64,000 bases of DNA from Aeromonas eucrenophila (GCF_000819865.1 NZ_CDDF01000017.1:62001-126000), one strand, 5' to 3'; positions 38,625 to 48,275 are shown, counted from the stretch's first letter. Notes: generated by a model from the sequence alone, not told the origin. Made by a program: numbers and translations.

Positions 38625-38984
38625 ATGATGAGACGTTCTGACGAACCCATTTACTGGGGACTCTTTGGTGCCGGTGGCATGGTGGTTGCCATGTTGCTGC
38701 CGGTGATTGTCCTCATTACCGGTCTGCTGGTGCCCATGGGCATCATGGACGTGGAAACCATGAGCTACGAGCGCGTGCTCGCCTTCGCCAGCTCCTGGTG
38801 GGGTGCCTGCATCCTGCTGGTGATCATCGCCCTGCCCATCTGGCACGGCATGCACCGGATCTACCACGGCCTGCATGACCTGGGGATCCACACCACCAAG
38901 CTGCACCACTATGTGTTCTATGGCTTCGCCTTCCTGGTGTCTGCCATCACGGTCGGCCTGCTGATGGTGCTGGTACTCCAGTAA
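38625..38984 (+). CDS. frdD: Fumarate reductase membrane anchor FrdD
   Basis: Second membrane anchor, 119 residues with three helices. The RRSDEPIYWGLFGAGGM start and SYERVLAF match E. coli FrdD. It begins 8 bp after the frdC stop; two consecutive ATG codons (38625, 38628) are possible starts. It is the last gene of the operon, and a terminator follows. Confidence 0.93.
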   Translation: MMRRSDEPIYWGLFGAGGMVVAMLLPVIVLITGLLVPMGIMDVETMSYERVLAFASSWWGACILLVIIALPIWHGMHRIYHGLHDLGIHTTKLHHYVFYGFAFLVSAITVGLLMVLVLQ

Positions 38985-39008
38985 CAAGCGTTGCCAGACT
39001 GACATGCC

Positions 39009-39044
39009 AAACCGGGCGCCTTCACCAAGGCGCCCGGTTTTTAT
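39009..39044. terminator. Terminator of frdABCD
   Basis: A 14-bp stem beginning AAACCGGGCGCCTT with a 4-nt loop, followed by T-rich sequence, 24 bp past frdD. The ycaQ-like gene converges from the right, with its stop at 39091. Confidence 0.92.
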
Positions 39045-39090
39045 TTGTCTGCATTATTTGTCTGTCATGAGTTGGCTATGACCCTGCCCG

Positions 39091-40308
39091 CTAGGGCGCT
39101 TTGGACCAGAGCGCCAGCAAGGGGGCTGGGATGGCGCCATATTGCAGGGTCGGGGTCTGATGCCAATCCGCCAGCCGCTGCAGCGCTTTGGCCAGATCCT
39201 GCGCCAGGATATGGGTCACCCTGACCCCCGCCTCCAGATAGAGGCTCTTTATCTCGAAGAGCCCCTGCTGGCGATGGGCCTTGGCATCGAGCCGGCCCAC
39301 CAGCTTGCCGCGGTGCAGCAGGGGCAACACGAAGTAACCGTATTGCCGCTTGGGGGCCGGGGTGTAGCACTCGATGCGGTAGTCAAAGTCGAACAGCTCC
39401 TTGGCCCGTTTGCGATCCCACACCAGGGGATCGAAGGGGGACAGCACGGCGGTGTGGGTCGCCTTGAGGGAACCCGCCTGTGCCTGCGCCAGTTCATCGG
39501 CCAGGGAGGCGTGCACGAAGGCGCCGTGCTGCCAGCCCTCGACCCGCACCGGCAGCAGTTCCCCCTCGTCCGCCAGCTGATGCAGCAGGGCATCGTACTT
39601 GCCACGGCGCAGGCGATAGTAGTCCGCCACCCAACCGGTCTTGACCAGCCCGAGCGCCCGGCAGCTGGCCCGCACCATGTCCCGCTGCGCTTGCTCCGGG
39701 CTCGGCAAGTCCCGACCGTCGTCCCAGTCCGGGCGCACCCGCTCGGCGAGATCGTAGACGCGTTGGAAGTTACGCCGCTCGCGCACCATCAACTGGCCGG
39801 CGGTGAACAACACCTCCAGGTGGCGCTTCTCGGGTTTCCAGTCCCACCAGCCATTGCCCTTTTCACCCTTGCGCTCGAAGTCGGCGGCGCGCACCGGGCC
39901 GTGCTGGCGGATCCGCTCGATGATCTCGCCTATCTCCTGCTGATGAGTCGCGAGCCAGTGGGCCGAGAACTTCCAGCCCATGGCGGCGGGATCCAGCATG
40001 CGATGGCGCAGCAGCCGGTAATCCTCCCGGGGGACGAAGCAGGCCTCGTGGGCCCAGTATTCGAAGAGGTCGCCCCCTGCCAGCAATTGCTCAAGCCAGG
40101 CGGGCTCGTACTGGCCGAGGCGGCTGAACAGCACCAGATAGGGGCTGCGCGCCACCACCGAGATGGTGTCTATCTGCAGCAGCGCCATGCGCTGAATGCA
40201 GGCCAGCACGTCGGCCGGCCGCGCCTTGCGCCTGGGAGGCGTCAGCAGCCCCTGGGCCGCGAGTTGCAGGTGACGGGCGTCTTGCAGGGAGAGATGAGGG
40301 ATCGACAT
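39091..40308 (-). CDS. ycaQ: YcaQ-type DNA glycosylase (HTH_42 family)
   Basis: Protein of 405 residues matching E. coli YcaQ along its length (MSIPHLSLQDARHLQLAAQG, ARSPYLVLFSRLG, YWAHEACFVPR, VVWDRKR-like DPLVWDRKRAKELFDFDYR). This family of winged-helix proteins unhooks DNA interstrand crosslinks and removes alkylated bases. The catalytic Q-phi-D motif known for the YcaQ branch is visible as QID at residues 45-47. The gene stands alone, converging on frdABCD. The functional assignment rests on family knowledge plus the intact motif. Confidence 0.9.
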   Translation of the reverse strand: MSIPHLSLQDARHLQLAAQGLLTPPRRKARPADVLACIQRMALLQIDTISVVARSPYLVLFSRLGQYEPAWLEQLLAGGDLFEYWAHEACFVPREDYRLLRHRMLDPAAMGWKFSAHWLATHQQEIGEIIERIRQHGPVRAADFERKGEKGNGWWDWKPEKRHLEVLFTAGQLMVRERRNFQRVYDLAERVRPDWDDGRDLPSPEQAQRDMVRASCRALGLVKTGWVADYYRLRRGKYDALLHQLADEGELLPVRVEGWQHGAFVHASLADELAQAQAGSLKATHTAVLSPFDPLVWDRKRAKELFDFDYRIECYTPAPKRQYGYFVLPLLHRGKLVGRLDAKAHRQQGLFEIKSLYLEAGVRVTHILAQDLAKALQRLADWHQTPTLQYGAIPAPLLALWSKAP

Positions 40309-40374
40309 GGCAAACCACTCCTTGGTTGCGGGTCATCAGCATGCCCAAGTCAGCGGCAAATGGAAACGGCCACG

Positions 40375-41016
40375 TCAGGATTTGGTGAAGACCACCACAT
40401 CCTGATGGGGGAACTCGACTGCTGCCTGCCAACGGGCCCCCAGGGCGCGAAAGGACGCCTCGGCGAAGAACACGATGTGCGTCGGATCGTGGCGATAGCG
40501 CCAGCTCTTGAAGCGCTCGTCCCCGAGCACTCGCTGGGTCTGCAACACCAGCAGGCCGCCAGGTTTGAGGCAGGCCCAGAGGCGGTCCAGGGCATCTTTG
40601 GGGTCGGCGATATGCTCGATCACCTCGGTGCTGGTGATGAAGTCGTATTGCCGGTCGAGCAGTTCCGGCTCGTCGGCGTAGAACTTGTCGTAACCCGCCA
40701 TCCGGTAACCCGCCTCTCGCCCCATGGCGATGAGCGCAGGGCCGGGGCCACAGCCAAAATCGAGGCCGCTGGCCGGGGGGGGCACCCGGGCGAGCACCTC
40801 CCCGAAGGCGCGCATCAGGAAACGGCGATAACCGGGATCGTCCACCCTGTTGTCGTGATCGTCATAGACCGCCTTCTCCGCCCAGGCGTCCAGGTGATCC
40901 GCCGCGTCCAGCCAGACCAGCTCGCAGCCGAGGCAGCGATGGTAATGCTTGCCGGCAACGGGCAGAGGATAACTCTGGGGATGATCGCAGAGTGGGCAGC
41001 AGGGGGAGGAAGCCAT
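40375..41016 (-). CDS. Class I SAM-dependent methyltransferase with N-terminal zinc ribbon
   Basis: Protein of 213 residues. Two CxxC pairs (Cys7/Cys10 and Cys28/Cys31) form a likely zinc ribbon. The SAM-binding glycine loop is LDFGCGPGPAL (about 84-94), followed by STEVIEHIADP and LKPGGLLVLQT, as in Methyltransf_11/23 enzymes. The substrate is unknown. It starts 66 bp upstream of ycaQ on the same strand, so the two may be co-transcribed. Confidence 0.82.
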   Translation of the reverse strand: MASSPCCPLCDHPQSYPLPVAGKHYHRCLGCELVWLDAADHLDAWAEKAVYDDHDNRVDDPGYRRFLMRAFGEVLARVPPPASGLDFGCGPGPALIAMGREAGYRMAGYDKFYADEPELLDRQYDFITSTEVIEHIADPKDALDRLWACLKPGGLLVLQTQRVLGDERFKSWRYRHDPTHIVFFAEASFRALGARWQAAVEFPHQDVVVFTKS

Positions 41017-41255
41017 AAGGAGTCTCGCATTGAACGAATGCCCGGCAGGGTGCCTTCCCCCTCGGTCGCTGGCAAGGAATTTTGGCGCCCTCTGACCGGC
41101 CGGTTGCGATGGGCGGAGATCCCTTCCTTAAGGCTTCCTTAAGCCTCATCCCTTATTCTTGCGAGTAACAGGTGCGGGTCGGCGGTCCTCATGGCCCAAG
41201 GCCCAGGCCAGATTGCGCCTCCCCTCGGTCTGCTCTTAGCGATGGACATCTCATC

Positions 41256-42074
41256 ATGAAACTGCAAGGAAAACGCGTGCTGCTCACCGGTGCCAGCGGC
41301 GGGATAGGCGAAGCATTGGCCCAGGAGCTCGCGGCGCAGGGGGCGCACTTGCTGTTGCAGGGCCGCAGGGCTGCAGTACTGGAGCGACTGCGCAGGGATC
41401 TGACTCAGCCCGAGCGGCATCAGATAGTGATCGCCGACCTCTGCTCGGCGTCCGAGCGGGCCAGCCTGCTGCAACACCCCATGCTGGATGAAGGGCTGGA
41501 CGTGCTGATCAACAACGCCGCCACCAACCAGTTCGCCTGGTTGGAAGATCAGAGCGCGGAGCAGGTCGAGCGCCAGCTGCGCCTCAACATCGAGGCCCCC
41601 ATCCAGCTCACCCGGGCCCTGCTACCGAGGCTGCGCAAACCCGCCGTCATCATGAACGTGGGGGCCAATCTGGGGGCCGTCGGCCACCCCGGTTACAGCG
41701 TCTATTGCGCCAGCAAATTCGCCCTGCACGGTTTCAGCGAGGCCCTCGCCCGTGAGCTGGAAGGCTCGGGCATCAGGGTGCTCCACTTCGCCCCGCGCAC
41801 CACCCGCACCCGGCTGGACTCCGAGGCCGCCTACGCCATGAACGTGGCCCTCGGCACCCCCATCGACAGCCCCTATGTGGTGGCCGAGCAAGCTGTCATC
41901 GCCTTGTGCAGCGGAACCCGCCGCAGCTGGCTCGGCTGGCCCCAGGCGATGATGGTGCGCCTCAACGCCCTCTGCCCCTGGCTGGTCGACCGGCTGCTGG
42001 CCCGTCAGCGAGCGGTCATCGAACGCTATGCCCGCCACGGGCAGTCCGGCATCACAAGCCACAACGCCAAGTGA
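41256..42074 (+). CDS. Short-chain dehydrogenase/reductase family protein
   Basis: Protein of 272 residues with the SDR Rossmann motif TGASGGIG (11-18), the NNAA motif and the catalytic YxxxK as YCASK. The position where the catalytic Ser is expected, 13 residues before the Tyr, is Ala in NVGANLG; a neighbouring residue could substitute. ATG 41256 was chosen for the TGxxxGxG spacing. It lies 87 bp upstream of the two-component pair on the same strand. The substrate is unknown. Confidence 0.83.
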   Translation: MKLQGKRVLLTGASGGIGEALAQELAAQGAHLLLQGRRAAVLERLRRDLTQPERHQIVIADLCSASERASLLQHPMLDEGLDVLINNAATNQFAWLEDQSAEQVERQLRLNIEAPIQLTRALLPRLRKPAVIMNVGANLGAVGHPGYSVYCASKFALHGFSEALARELEGSGIRVLHFAPRTTRTRLDSEAAYAMNVALGTPIDSPYVVAEQAVIALCSGTRRSWLGWPQAMMVRLNALCPWLVDRLLARQRAVIERYARHGQSGITSHNAK

Positions 42075-42161
42075 TGAGTGCCATCCTGCTTCCTCGATGA
42101 TGTAAACTGGAGCCGCCGACCTGTCCGATGGCGGCGATTTGATGGATGGAGAACGACAAAG

Positions 42162-42878
42162 ATGCGGATCCTGTTGGTAGAGGATGATGTGATGTTGGGG
42201 GATGGCATGCAGGATGCCCTTCGCCACAGCGGTTACACCGTGGACTGGTTGCAACAGGGCTTGCCGGCCCTCACCGCACTCAAGAGTAACGAATTTGCCG
42301 CCATGATCCTGGATCTCAACCTGCCGGACATCGATGGCATCAGCCTGCTGCGCAAGCTGCGCCGGGAGGGACACCAACTGCCCGTGCTGATCCTCACCGC
42401 CCGCGATGCCCTCGACGATAGAGTGGTCGGGCTGGATGCGGGCTCCGATGACTACATGGTCAAACCCTTCGCCCTGCAGGAGCTCAATGCCCGCCTGCGC
42501 GCCCTGGTACGCCGCAGCAAAGGCCAGGCCCAGGCCAGCCTGGAATACGGGGATATCCTGATCCACCCCGACGCCCAGCAGGTCACCTATCGCGGTGACG
42601 CGGTCAAACTCACCCCCCACGAATACAAGCTGCTGCAGGAGCTGGTGAGCCAATGCGGCCGGGTGCTGAGCAAGGAGCAGTTGCAGCAGAGCCTCTATGG
42701 CTGGGATGAGGGGGCCGAGAGCAACGCGGTGGAGGTACACATCCATCACCTGCGCAAGAAGTTCTACTCCGAGCTCATCCGCAACATCCGCGGAGTGGGC
42801 TACATAGTGCCGCAGCTCGAGTCGCAGACTGACTCGCCACGCAATGCCCCAGGCACAGAGGGATCGCCCCGCTCATGA
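42162..42878 (+). CDS. qseB: QseB-like response regulator (OmpR family)
   Basis: Two-component response regulator of 238 residues: receiver domain with acidic pocket EDD, phosphoacceptor Asp51 (LDLNLPDIDG) and KPFA lysine, then an OmpR-type winged helix (LTPHEYKLLQELV, SNAVEVHIHHLRKK). The N-terminal GDGMQDAL..VDWLQQG and the effector domain resemble E. coli QseB more than PmrA or PhoP. It overlaps the kinase gene by ATGA. Aeromonas hydrophila has a described QseBC system, but the orthology here is inferred. Confidence 0.78.
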   Translation: MRILLVEDDVMLGDGMQDALRHSGYTVDWLQQGLPALTALKSNEFAAMILDLNLPDIDGISLLRKLRREGHQLPVLILTARDALDDRVVGLDAGSDDYMVKPFALQELNARLRALVRRSKGQAQASLEYGDILIHPDAQQVTYRGDAVKLTPHEYKLLQELVSQCGRVLSKEQLQQSLYGWDEGAESNAVEVHIHHLRKKFYSELIRNIRGVGYIVPQLESQTDSPRNAPGTEGSPRS

Positions 42879-44332
42879 CCCGCGTCCGCTCCATTCGCCG
42901 TTTCCTGCTCGCCGGGATACTGGCCCTGGTCAGCGTCAGCCTGGCCGTCAGCGGCTTCATCGGCTATCTCGAGGCGAACCACGAGATGGAAGAGCTGTTC
43001 GATGCCCGCCTCGCCCAGTCCGCTCGCATCACCAACCAGCTGTTGATGGGCTACATGGCGCAACATCAACGCCTGCCGGCAGGTGGCACCATCTATGAGG
43101 AGTGGGAGCAGAGCGCCCCCGAGCAGTACCATGAGGAGCCCGGCCTCAATCTGCTGGCCCGGGATCGGGAGTTCACCCCCTACGGTCACGAGTTCGAACG
43201 CAATCTCTACTTCCAGCTGCTCGACGAGCGGGGTGCCATACTGCTGCGCTCCCCGAGCGCGCCGGCCCAGCCGCTGACCACCCTGGAGCGCGGCTTCAAC
43301 AGCGAGACCACCGATCATCACGAATGGCGCACCTTCACCCTCTACAACGAGGATGAGCGCACCTGGCTCATCGTCGCGGAGCGGGACGACGAGCGCGGCG
43401 AGCTGGCCAGCAGCATGGCCACCCTGACCATGCTGCCGCTGTTCATCACCCTGCCCTTCCTGCTCGGCCTGCTGTGGTGGCTGGTCTCGGCCGGCCTGTC
43501 CCCGTTGCGCCAGGTCGCCCAGGCCATCAGTGAACGCCATCCCGCCAACCTGAGCCCGCTCACCCTGAGCCTCAAGGCCGAGGAGCTGACACCCATCGTC
43601 AACGAGATCAACCGGCTGATGCACACCCTGGCCGACACCATAGAGCGGGAGAAGCAATTTACCAACGAGGCGGCCCACGAGCTGCGCACCCCGCTGGCGG
43701 TGCTGCGCATTCACAGCGAGAACGTGATGGCGGCCGAGGACGATGCCACTCGGGAGCAGGCGCTGCGCAAGATGCTGCTGGCCCTCGATCGCAGCGATCG
43801 GCTGATCCGTCAGTTGCTGACTCAGGCCCGCATCGACAACCAGCAGACACCGGCCCTGAATCGGCTGGATCTGAGCCAGTTGCTGCAAGGAACCCTGGCC
43901 ACCCTGGCGCCGCTCGCCCTCAAGAAGGAGCAACAGCTCTCGCTGGAGGGGGAGGAGCACCTGCAGGTGATGGGGCAAGCCGTGCTGATGGACCTGATGT
44001 TTGGCAATCTCATCGACAATGCCCTGCGCTACACCCCGGCCGGGGGCGAGATTGCGGTGGTGATCGCCGCAGAGGGGAACAGGGTCAGGGTGGATATCAG
44101 GGACAGTGGCCCCGGCATTCCCACCGCGGCGCTGTCACGTCTGTGCGAACGCTTCTATCGGGTCAATCCCCAGCAGGGGGATGGTGTGGGGCTCGGCATG
44201 GCCATAGTGCGGCGCATCGCCGAGTTGCACGGCGCGGATCTGGACGTACACAACCGCCCACACGGTGGATTGGAGGTCAGCATCTGGCTGCCCATTCCCC
44301 ACCACATAGAGGCGTCCCCCGCCCATCCCTGA
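42875..44332 (+). CDS. qseC: QseC-like sensor histidine kinase
   Basis: Inner-membrane kinase of 485 residues: helix 1 at about 10-32, a periplasmic sensor of about 150 residues, helix 2 at about 185-207, HAMP, then HisKA with phosphorylated His268 (EAAHELRTPLAVL) and HATPase (NLIDNALRYTP, DSGPGI, GVGLGMAIV). The layout and sequence resemble QseC, but the sensor domain is divergent, so the ligand is uncertain. It is coupled to the regulator gene upstream and ended by a terminator. Confidence 0.78.
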   Translation: MTRVRSIRRFLLAGILALVSVSLAVSGFIGYLEANHEMEELFDARLAQSARITNQLLMGYMAQHQRLPAGGTIYEEWEQSAPEQYHEEPGLNLLARDREFTPYGHEFERNLYFQLLDERGAILLRSPSAPAQPLTTLERGFNSETTDHHEWRTFTLYNEDERTWLIVAERDDERGELASSMATLTMLPLFITLPFLLGLLWWLVSAGLSPLRQVAQAISERHPANLSPLTLSLKAEELTPIVNEINRLMHTLADTIEREKQFTNEAAHELRTPLAVLRIHSENVMAAEDDATREQALRKMLLALDRSDRLIRQLLTQARIDNQQTPALNRLDLSQLLQGTLATLAPLALKKEQQLSLEGEEHLQVMGQAVLMDLMFGNLIDNALRYTPAGGEIAVVIAAEGNRVRVDIRDSGPGIPTAALSRLCERFYRVNPQQGDGVGLGMAIVRRIAELHGADLDVHNRPHGGLEVSIWLPIPHHIEASPAHP

Positions 44333-44336
44333 ATGT

Positions 44337-44363
44337 AAAAACGGCCCCCGGTGGGCCGTTTTT
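44337..44363. terminator. Terminator after the qseBC-like pair
   Basis: An 11-bp stem AAAAACGGCCC/GGGCCGTTTTT with a 5-nt loop right after the kinase stop. It also lies just past the stop of the convergent protease gene (44390), so it may serve both. Confidence 0.92.
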
Positions 44364-44389
44364 GTATCAGGCAAGCTGGCGGCTCGCCG

Positions 44390-44905
44390 CTAATCGCAGT
44401 TCGGTTGCACGGTAAAGGTACGGCTGGAGTCCACCGGCCCCAGCTCGGCCAAGAGGCGACGCCCCAACAGCACCGGATAGTTCATGTCGCTGCGATCCCG
44501 CAGGGTGAACCACTCCTTGTACACCTTGTCACCGAGGCAGATGGACATGGTCACCGTGGGTCGCTGCTCCATGCCACCGGCACCGCGCACCGTCACGCTG
44601 CGCTCCACCGGCCGCTCCAGGGTCTGCGTCACCTCCTTGTCCGTGTTGGCATCGGTCAGCACCAGGGTGAAGCGCACCCAGGGTTTGCCATCACGTTTGA
44701 AGTGCTGCAAGGATCGCGCGTCCAGAGACGAGGTGAGGGCACCGGTATCGAGCTTCATCTTCACCGCCACCCCCTTCGCCGACGTCGCATCCGGCATGAT
44801 CAATCCCTTCTCGATCCAGCCGTAGACGGTCGGGGCGGCCCAGATGCCGGGGGACAGGCAGAGGCTGGTCAGCAGCAACCAGCGAAATTTATGTGATCCG
44901 GACAC
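44390..44905 (-). CDS. Retropepsin-like aspartic protease (PF05618 type)
   Basis: Exported protein of 171 residues with a pepsin/retropepsin fold. The active-site motif is KLDTGALTSSL, then conserved VERSVTVRGAGGMEQRPTV and YPVLLGRRLL, which identify the family once called ATP-dependent zinc proteases. I chose GTG 44905 with AGGAAG upstream; it gives a proper signal peptide (SGSHKFRWLLLTSLCLSPGIWA), whereas ATG 44935 adds an acidic tail. Its target is unknown. It converges on the kinase gene. Confidence 0.82.
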   Translation of the reverse strand: MSGSHKFRWLLLTSLCLSPGIWAAPTVYGWIEKGLIMPDATSAKGVAVKMKLDTGALTSSLDARSLQHFKRDGKPWVRFTLVLTDANTDKEVTQTLERPVERSVTVRGAGGMEQRPTVTMSICLGDKVYKEWFTLRDRSDMNYPVLLGRRLLAELGPVDSSRTFTVQPNCD

Positions 44906-45310
44906 GTTGTCTTCCTCATCGAGGCGGACCGGCAATGGCCCGCTCTGCCAGAGTGGGCAGCGCCATGACGACTGTCAACTGGCAAAACCCGCGAAGGGGA
45001 TAAAGTCGGAAATCCGGCTGGGGCGCAGGCTCGCGGCGCGACAGCGTCTGGCCAGGAGGGCGTTGAGGGGGAAATAAGGCGAGGGGCAGGTGGCACCAGA
45101 GAGGTGCTGGATGACCCCCACTGCCACGCTCAGGTTGTGACGCCAAAGGCTAACACAAGGCTTCGTGAATTATCAGTCTTGTTCTGACGGGATTTTTCCC
45201 TAGACTGTTGTAAACCGGAGGCCTTGAAAACCTGCGGTTTTTTTGTGCCTGCCGAAAATTTGCCCACTGCAAAAGTGACGTATCAAACAAGGCTCAATAA
45301 GGAATTCGCA
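44906..45310. other. guaC leader and upstream region with nested hairpins
   Basis: No gene is visible in this 405-bp divergent gap. A nested inverted repeat has an inner stem GCACC/GGTGC (45093-45107) inside an imperfect outer GGGGCAGG/CCACTGCC. A -10-like TAGACT (45201-45206) lies before a terminator-like hairpin (45212-45240). A weak TTGTTC sits 16 bp before TAGACT. No known riboswitch core is recognised. Confidence 0.5.
45212..45244 (+). terminator. Terminator-like hairpin in the guaC leader
   Basis: A 10-bp stem with one G-G mismatch (AAACCGGAGG/CCTGCGGTTT), a 9-nt loop and a run of T after it. It lies 66 bp upstream of guaC on the sense strand, so it may be an attenuator rather than a gene-end terminator; the preceding gene runs the other way. 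Confidence 0.6.
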
Positions 45311-46354
45311 ATGCGTATCGAAGAAGACTTGAAGCTCGGTTTCAAGGATGTCCTGTTCCGCCCCAAGCGCTCTACTCTCAAGAGCCGTTCCCAAGTCAGC
45401 CTGACCCGTCAGTTCACCTTCAAGCACACCCAGACCCAGTGGCAGGGGGTGCCCGTCATCGCCGCCAACATGGACACGGTCGGCAGCTTCGCCATGGCCA
45501 GAACCCTGGCCGGCTTCGAGATGATGACGGCGGTACACAAGCACTACAGCCTCGCGCAGTGGCAAACCTTCGTGAACGACACCGATCCGGCCCTGCTCGG
45601 CCATGTGATGGTATCGACCGGCACATCCGAAGAGGACTTCACCAAGACTCGCCAGATCCTCGCCATGTCAGAGGCCCTGCGCTTCATCTGCGTGGACGTG
45701 GCCAACGGCTACTCCCAGCACTTCGTCGAGTTCCTGCGCCGGATCCGCGAGGCCTGCCCGAACCACGTCATCCTGGCGGGCAACGTGGTCACCGGCGAGA
45801 TGGTGGAGGAGCTGATCCTCTCCGGCGCCGACATCGTCAAGGTCGGCATAGGCCCGGGCTCTGTCTGCACCACCCGGGTCAAGACAGGGGTCGGCTACCC
45901 GCAGCTCTCCGCCATCATCGAATGTGCCGATGCGGCCCACGGCCTCGGTGGCCAGATCGTCGGTGACGGCGGCTGCACCTGCCCGGGTGACGTGGCGAAA
46001 GCCTTCGGCGGCGGCGCCGACTTCGTGATGCTGGGGGGCATGCTGGCAGCCCACGAGGAGTGTGGCGGCGAAGTGGTGGACGTGGACGGCTCCCCCTTCA
46101 TGAAGTTCTACGGCATGAGTTCGTCCAGCGCCATGGACAAGCACGCCGGTGGCATCGCCGACTACCGCGCCTCCGAGGGCAAAACAGTGCTGCTGCCCTA
46201 TCGCGGCCCGGTGGAAAATACCGTGCGCGACATCCTCGGCGGCGTGCGCTCCACCTGCACCTATGTGGGCGCGAGCCAGCTGAAAGAGCTGACCAAACGC
46301 ACCACCTTTATCCGGGTGCGTGAGCAGGAAAACAACGTCTACGGCAAGGAGTAA
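45311..46354 (+). CDS. guaC: GMP reductase GuaC
   Basis: NADPH-dependent enzyme of 347 residues that converts GMP to IMP. Length equals E. coli GuaC, and the start [21 protein letters not shown] aligns (first 20 residues). The IMPDH-family loop [11 protein letters not shown] carries the catalytic Cys, and the GxxDxGGCTxP-type [15 protein letters not shown] and MLGGMLA segments bind GMP. It is the only gene between the leader hairpin and a terminator, so probably monocistronic. Confidence 0.96.
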   Translation: MRIEEDLKLGFKDVLFRPKRSTLKSRSQVSLTRQFTFKHTQTQWQGVPVIAANMDTVGSFAMARTLAGFEMMTAVHKHYSLAQWQTFVNDTDPALLGHVMVSTGTSEEDFTKTRQILAMSEALRFICVDVANGYSQHFVEFLRRIREACPNHVILAGNVVTGEMVEELILSGADIVKVGIGPGSVCTTRVKTGVGYPQLSAIIECADAAHGLGGQIVGDGGCTCPGDVAKAFGGGADFVMLGGMLAAHEECGGEVVDVDGSPFMKFYGMSSSSAMDKHAGGIADYRASEGKTVLLPYRGPVENTVRDILGGVRSTCTYVGASQLKELTKRTTFIRVREQENNVYGKE

Positions 46355-46395
46355 GTTCCTCTTCGGCCCAATGCCGACCGTTAGAAGCCTGTCAG

Positions 46396-46427
46396 CCGGT
46401 GTGCTACCCTGCCCACCGGTTTTTTTA
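46396..46427 (+). terminator. Terminator after guaC
   Basis: Stem CCGGTG/CACCGG with a 12-nt loop and seven T, between guaC and earP. Confidence 0.8.
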
Positions 46428-46453
46428 TCTCCTTTTTATATAGGTGCCCACCC

Positions 46454-47641
46454 ATGGCGACCCCTGCGCCTCTTTCTCTGCCCCCGTTTGACTGGGATAT
46501 CTTCTGCTGCGTCGTGGACAACTTCGGTGACATCGGTGTCACCTGGCGGCTGGCCAGCCAGTTGCGGCGGGAGGGTCGTGGTCAGGTCCGGCTCTGGGTG
46601 GACGATCTGGCGAGCTTCGCCCGCATCTGCCCGGGACTGGATCCCGCGCGGGATGGTCAGTGGCAGCAGGGCATCTACATCCAGCGCTGGCAGGGCGACA
46701 TTGCGTCCGAGACGGTCCCGGCCCGGGTCGTCATCGAAGCCTTCGCCTGCGAGCTGCCCGCCCTTTTCGTGCAGGCCATGACCGAGCAGAGCCCGCCCCC
46801 TTGCTGGATCAATCTGGAATACCTCAGTGCCGAGGCCTGGGTCGAGGATTGTCACGGCCTCGCCTCCCCCCAGCGGGTGGGCAACCGGAGCCTCAATAAA
46901 TACTTCTTCTTCCCTGGCTTCACCGCCAAAACCGGCGGCTTGCTGTGCGAACAGGGGCTGATCACGGCGCGGGAGCAGTGGCAGCAAGACGAGGCGGGGC
47001 TTGCCGCCTACTGGGCCGGCCTGGGGTTGCCGCCCAAGGGGGAAGACGAGCTGAGGATCAGCCTCTTTACCTACGAGAGCCCGGCGCTCATCAGTCTGGT
47101 ACAGAGCTGGTGCCAGGGCCCCACCCCGGTCACCCTGCTGCTGCCGCTGGGCCGTTCGCTCCGCGATGTGTTGACCGGGGCCGGACTGGCAAACGCCATC
47201 CCCACCGCTCAGGCCGGGGATCTGCTGCACTCGGGCCATCTCACCATCAAGCTGCTGCCGATGACAGATCAGGCCGGCTACGATCGGCTGCTGTGGAGCT
47301 GCGATCTCAATCTGGTGCGCGGCGAAGACTCCTTCGTGCGGGCCCAGTGGGCGGCCAGTCCCTTCCTGTGGCACATCTACCCCCAGGACGATCAGGCCCA
47401 CATCGCCAAGCTCGATGACTTCCTCAACCACTATCTGGCGGCGTTGCCAACCGATGTTGCCCACTGGTTGCGCGCCTTCAACCTGGCCCTCAATCATGGG
47501 CAAGATGTGCGCGAACTCTGGGCCCAATGGCCGCAATTCGCCACTATTTGGCAACAACATGCGCGAAGCTGGTCACAGAAGTTGCTTGTCGATGGGGATC
47601 TCGTCACTCGGCTGGTGAAATTTTTAGAAAGCCGTATATAA
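46454..47641 (+). CDS. earP: EF-P arginine rhamnosyltransferase EarP
   Basis: Glycosyltransferase of 395 residues that transfers rhamnose from dTDP-rhamnose to an Arg of EF-P. The N-terminal motif [18 protein letters not shown] is diagnostic; Asp22 and Asp26 correspond to the catalytic aspartates known in Pseudomonas EarP. The C-terminal lobe has [22 protein letters not shown], which binds the nucleotide sugar. It lies 43 bp upstream of efp on the same strand; this gene pair is the hallmark of the EarP pathway. Confidence 0.95.
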   Translation: MATPAPLSLPPFDWDIFCCVVDNFGDIGVTWRLASQLRREGRGQVRLWVDDLASFARICPGLDPARDGQWQQGIYIQRWQGDIASETVPARVVIEAFACELPALFVQAMTEQSPPPCWINLEYLSAEAWVEDCHGLASPQRVGNRSLNKYFFFPGFTAKTGGLLCEQGLITAREQWQQDEAGLAAYWAGLGLPPKGEDELRISLFTYESPALISLVQSWCQGPTPVTLLLPLGRSLRDVLTGAGLANAIPTAQAGDLLHSGHLTIKLLPMTDQAGYDRLLWSCDLNLVRGEDSFVRAQWAASPFLWHIYPQDDQAHIAKLDDFLNHYLAALPTDVAHWLRAFNLALNHGQDVRELWAQWPQFATIWQQHARSWSQKLLVDGDLVTRLVKFLESRI

Positions 47642-47684
47642 TCTGGCAGTTTTTATCTGCCCGTATACGAACAGGAATTTTTAC

Positions 47685-48251
47685 ATGAAAACCGCACAGG
47701 AAATCCGCGCTGGTAACGTCGTCATGATCGGTACCGAGCCGATGGTGGTCCAGAAAGCCGAATTCAACAAATCCGGCCGTAACTCCGCCGTGGTCAAGAT
47801 GAAGCTGAAAGGCCTGCTGAACGGCAGCGCCACCGAGACCGTATTCAAGGCTGACGACAAGCTGGAAGTCGTTCAACTGGAGCGTAAAGAGTGCACCTAC
47901 TCCTACTTCTCCGACCCCCTGTATGTCTTCATGGACACCGAGTACAACCAGTACGACGTCGAGAAAGACAACCTGGGTGACGCGCTGAACTACATGGTTG
48001 ACGGCATGGAAGACATCTGCGAAGTGACTTTCTACAACGAGAAAGCCATCTCCGTCGAGCTGCCGACCACCATCGTCCGCGAAGTTGAGTACACCGAGCC
48101 GGCCGCCCGTGGCGACACCTCCGGTAAAGTGACCAAGCCTGCCCGTCTGAAGGGCACCACCTACGAGCTGGCCGTTGCCGCCTTCGTAGAGATCGGCGAC
48201 AAGATCGAGATCGATACCCGCACCGGCGAGTTCAAGCGTCGCGTCAACTGA
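47685..48251 (+). CDS. efp: Elongation factor P (EarP-type, Arg32)
   Basis: Translation factor of 188 residues that rescues ribosomes stalled on polyproline. Three OB/KOW-like domains are present. The loop tip [10 protein letters not shown] carries Arg at position 32, the residue rhamnosylated by EarP; lysine-modified EF-P (EpmA/EpmB type) has Lys there. The presence of earP directly upstream agrees. A strong hairpin terminator follows. Confidence 0.96.
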   Translation: MKTAQEIRAGNVVMIGTEPMVVQKAEFNKSGRNSAVVKMKLKGLLNGSATETVFKADDKLEVVQLERKECTYSYFSDPLYVFMDTEYNQYDVEKDNLGDALNYMVDGMEDICEVTFYNEKAISVELPTTIVREVEYTEPAARGDTSGKVTKPARLKGTTYELAVAAFVEIGDKIEIDTRTGEFKRRVN

Positions 48252-48275
48252 TCCGACGGCTTCATGCCAGTGTCG

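Noticed and set aside
39142..41142. 666-residue plus-strand frame antisense to the glycosylase and methyltransferase genes
   Set aside because: It spans two convincing genes and their gap and has no recognisable domain.
45085..45310. Known purine riboswitch upstream of guaC
   Set aside because: The conserved junction bases of the purine aptamer are not visible; only generic hairpins are present.
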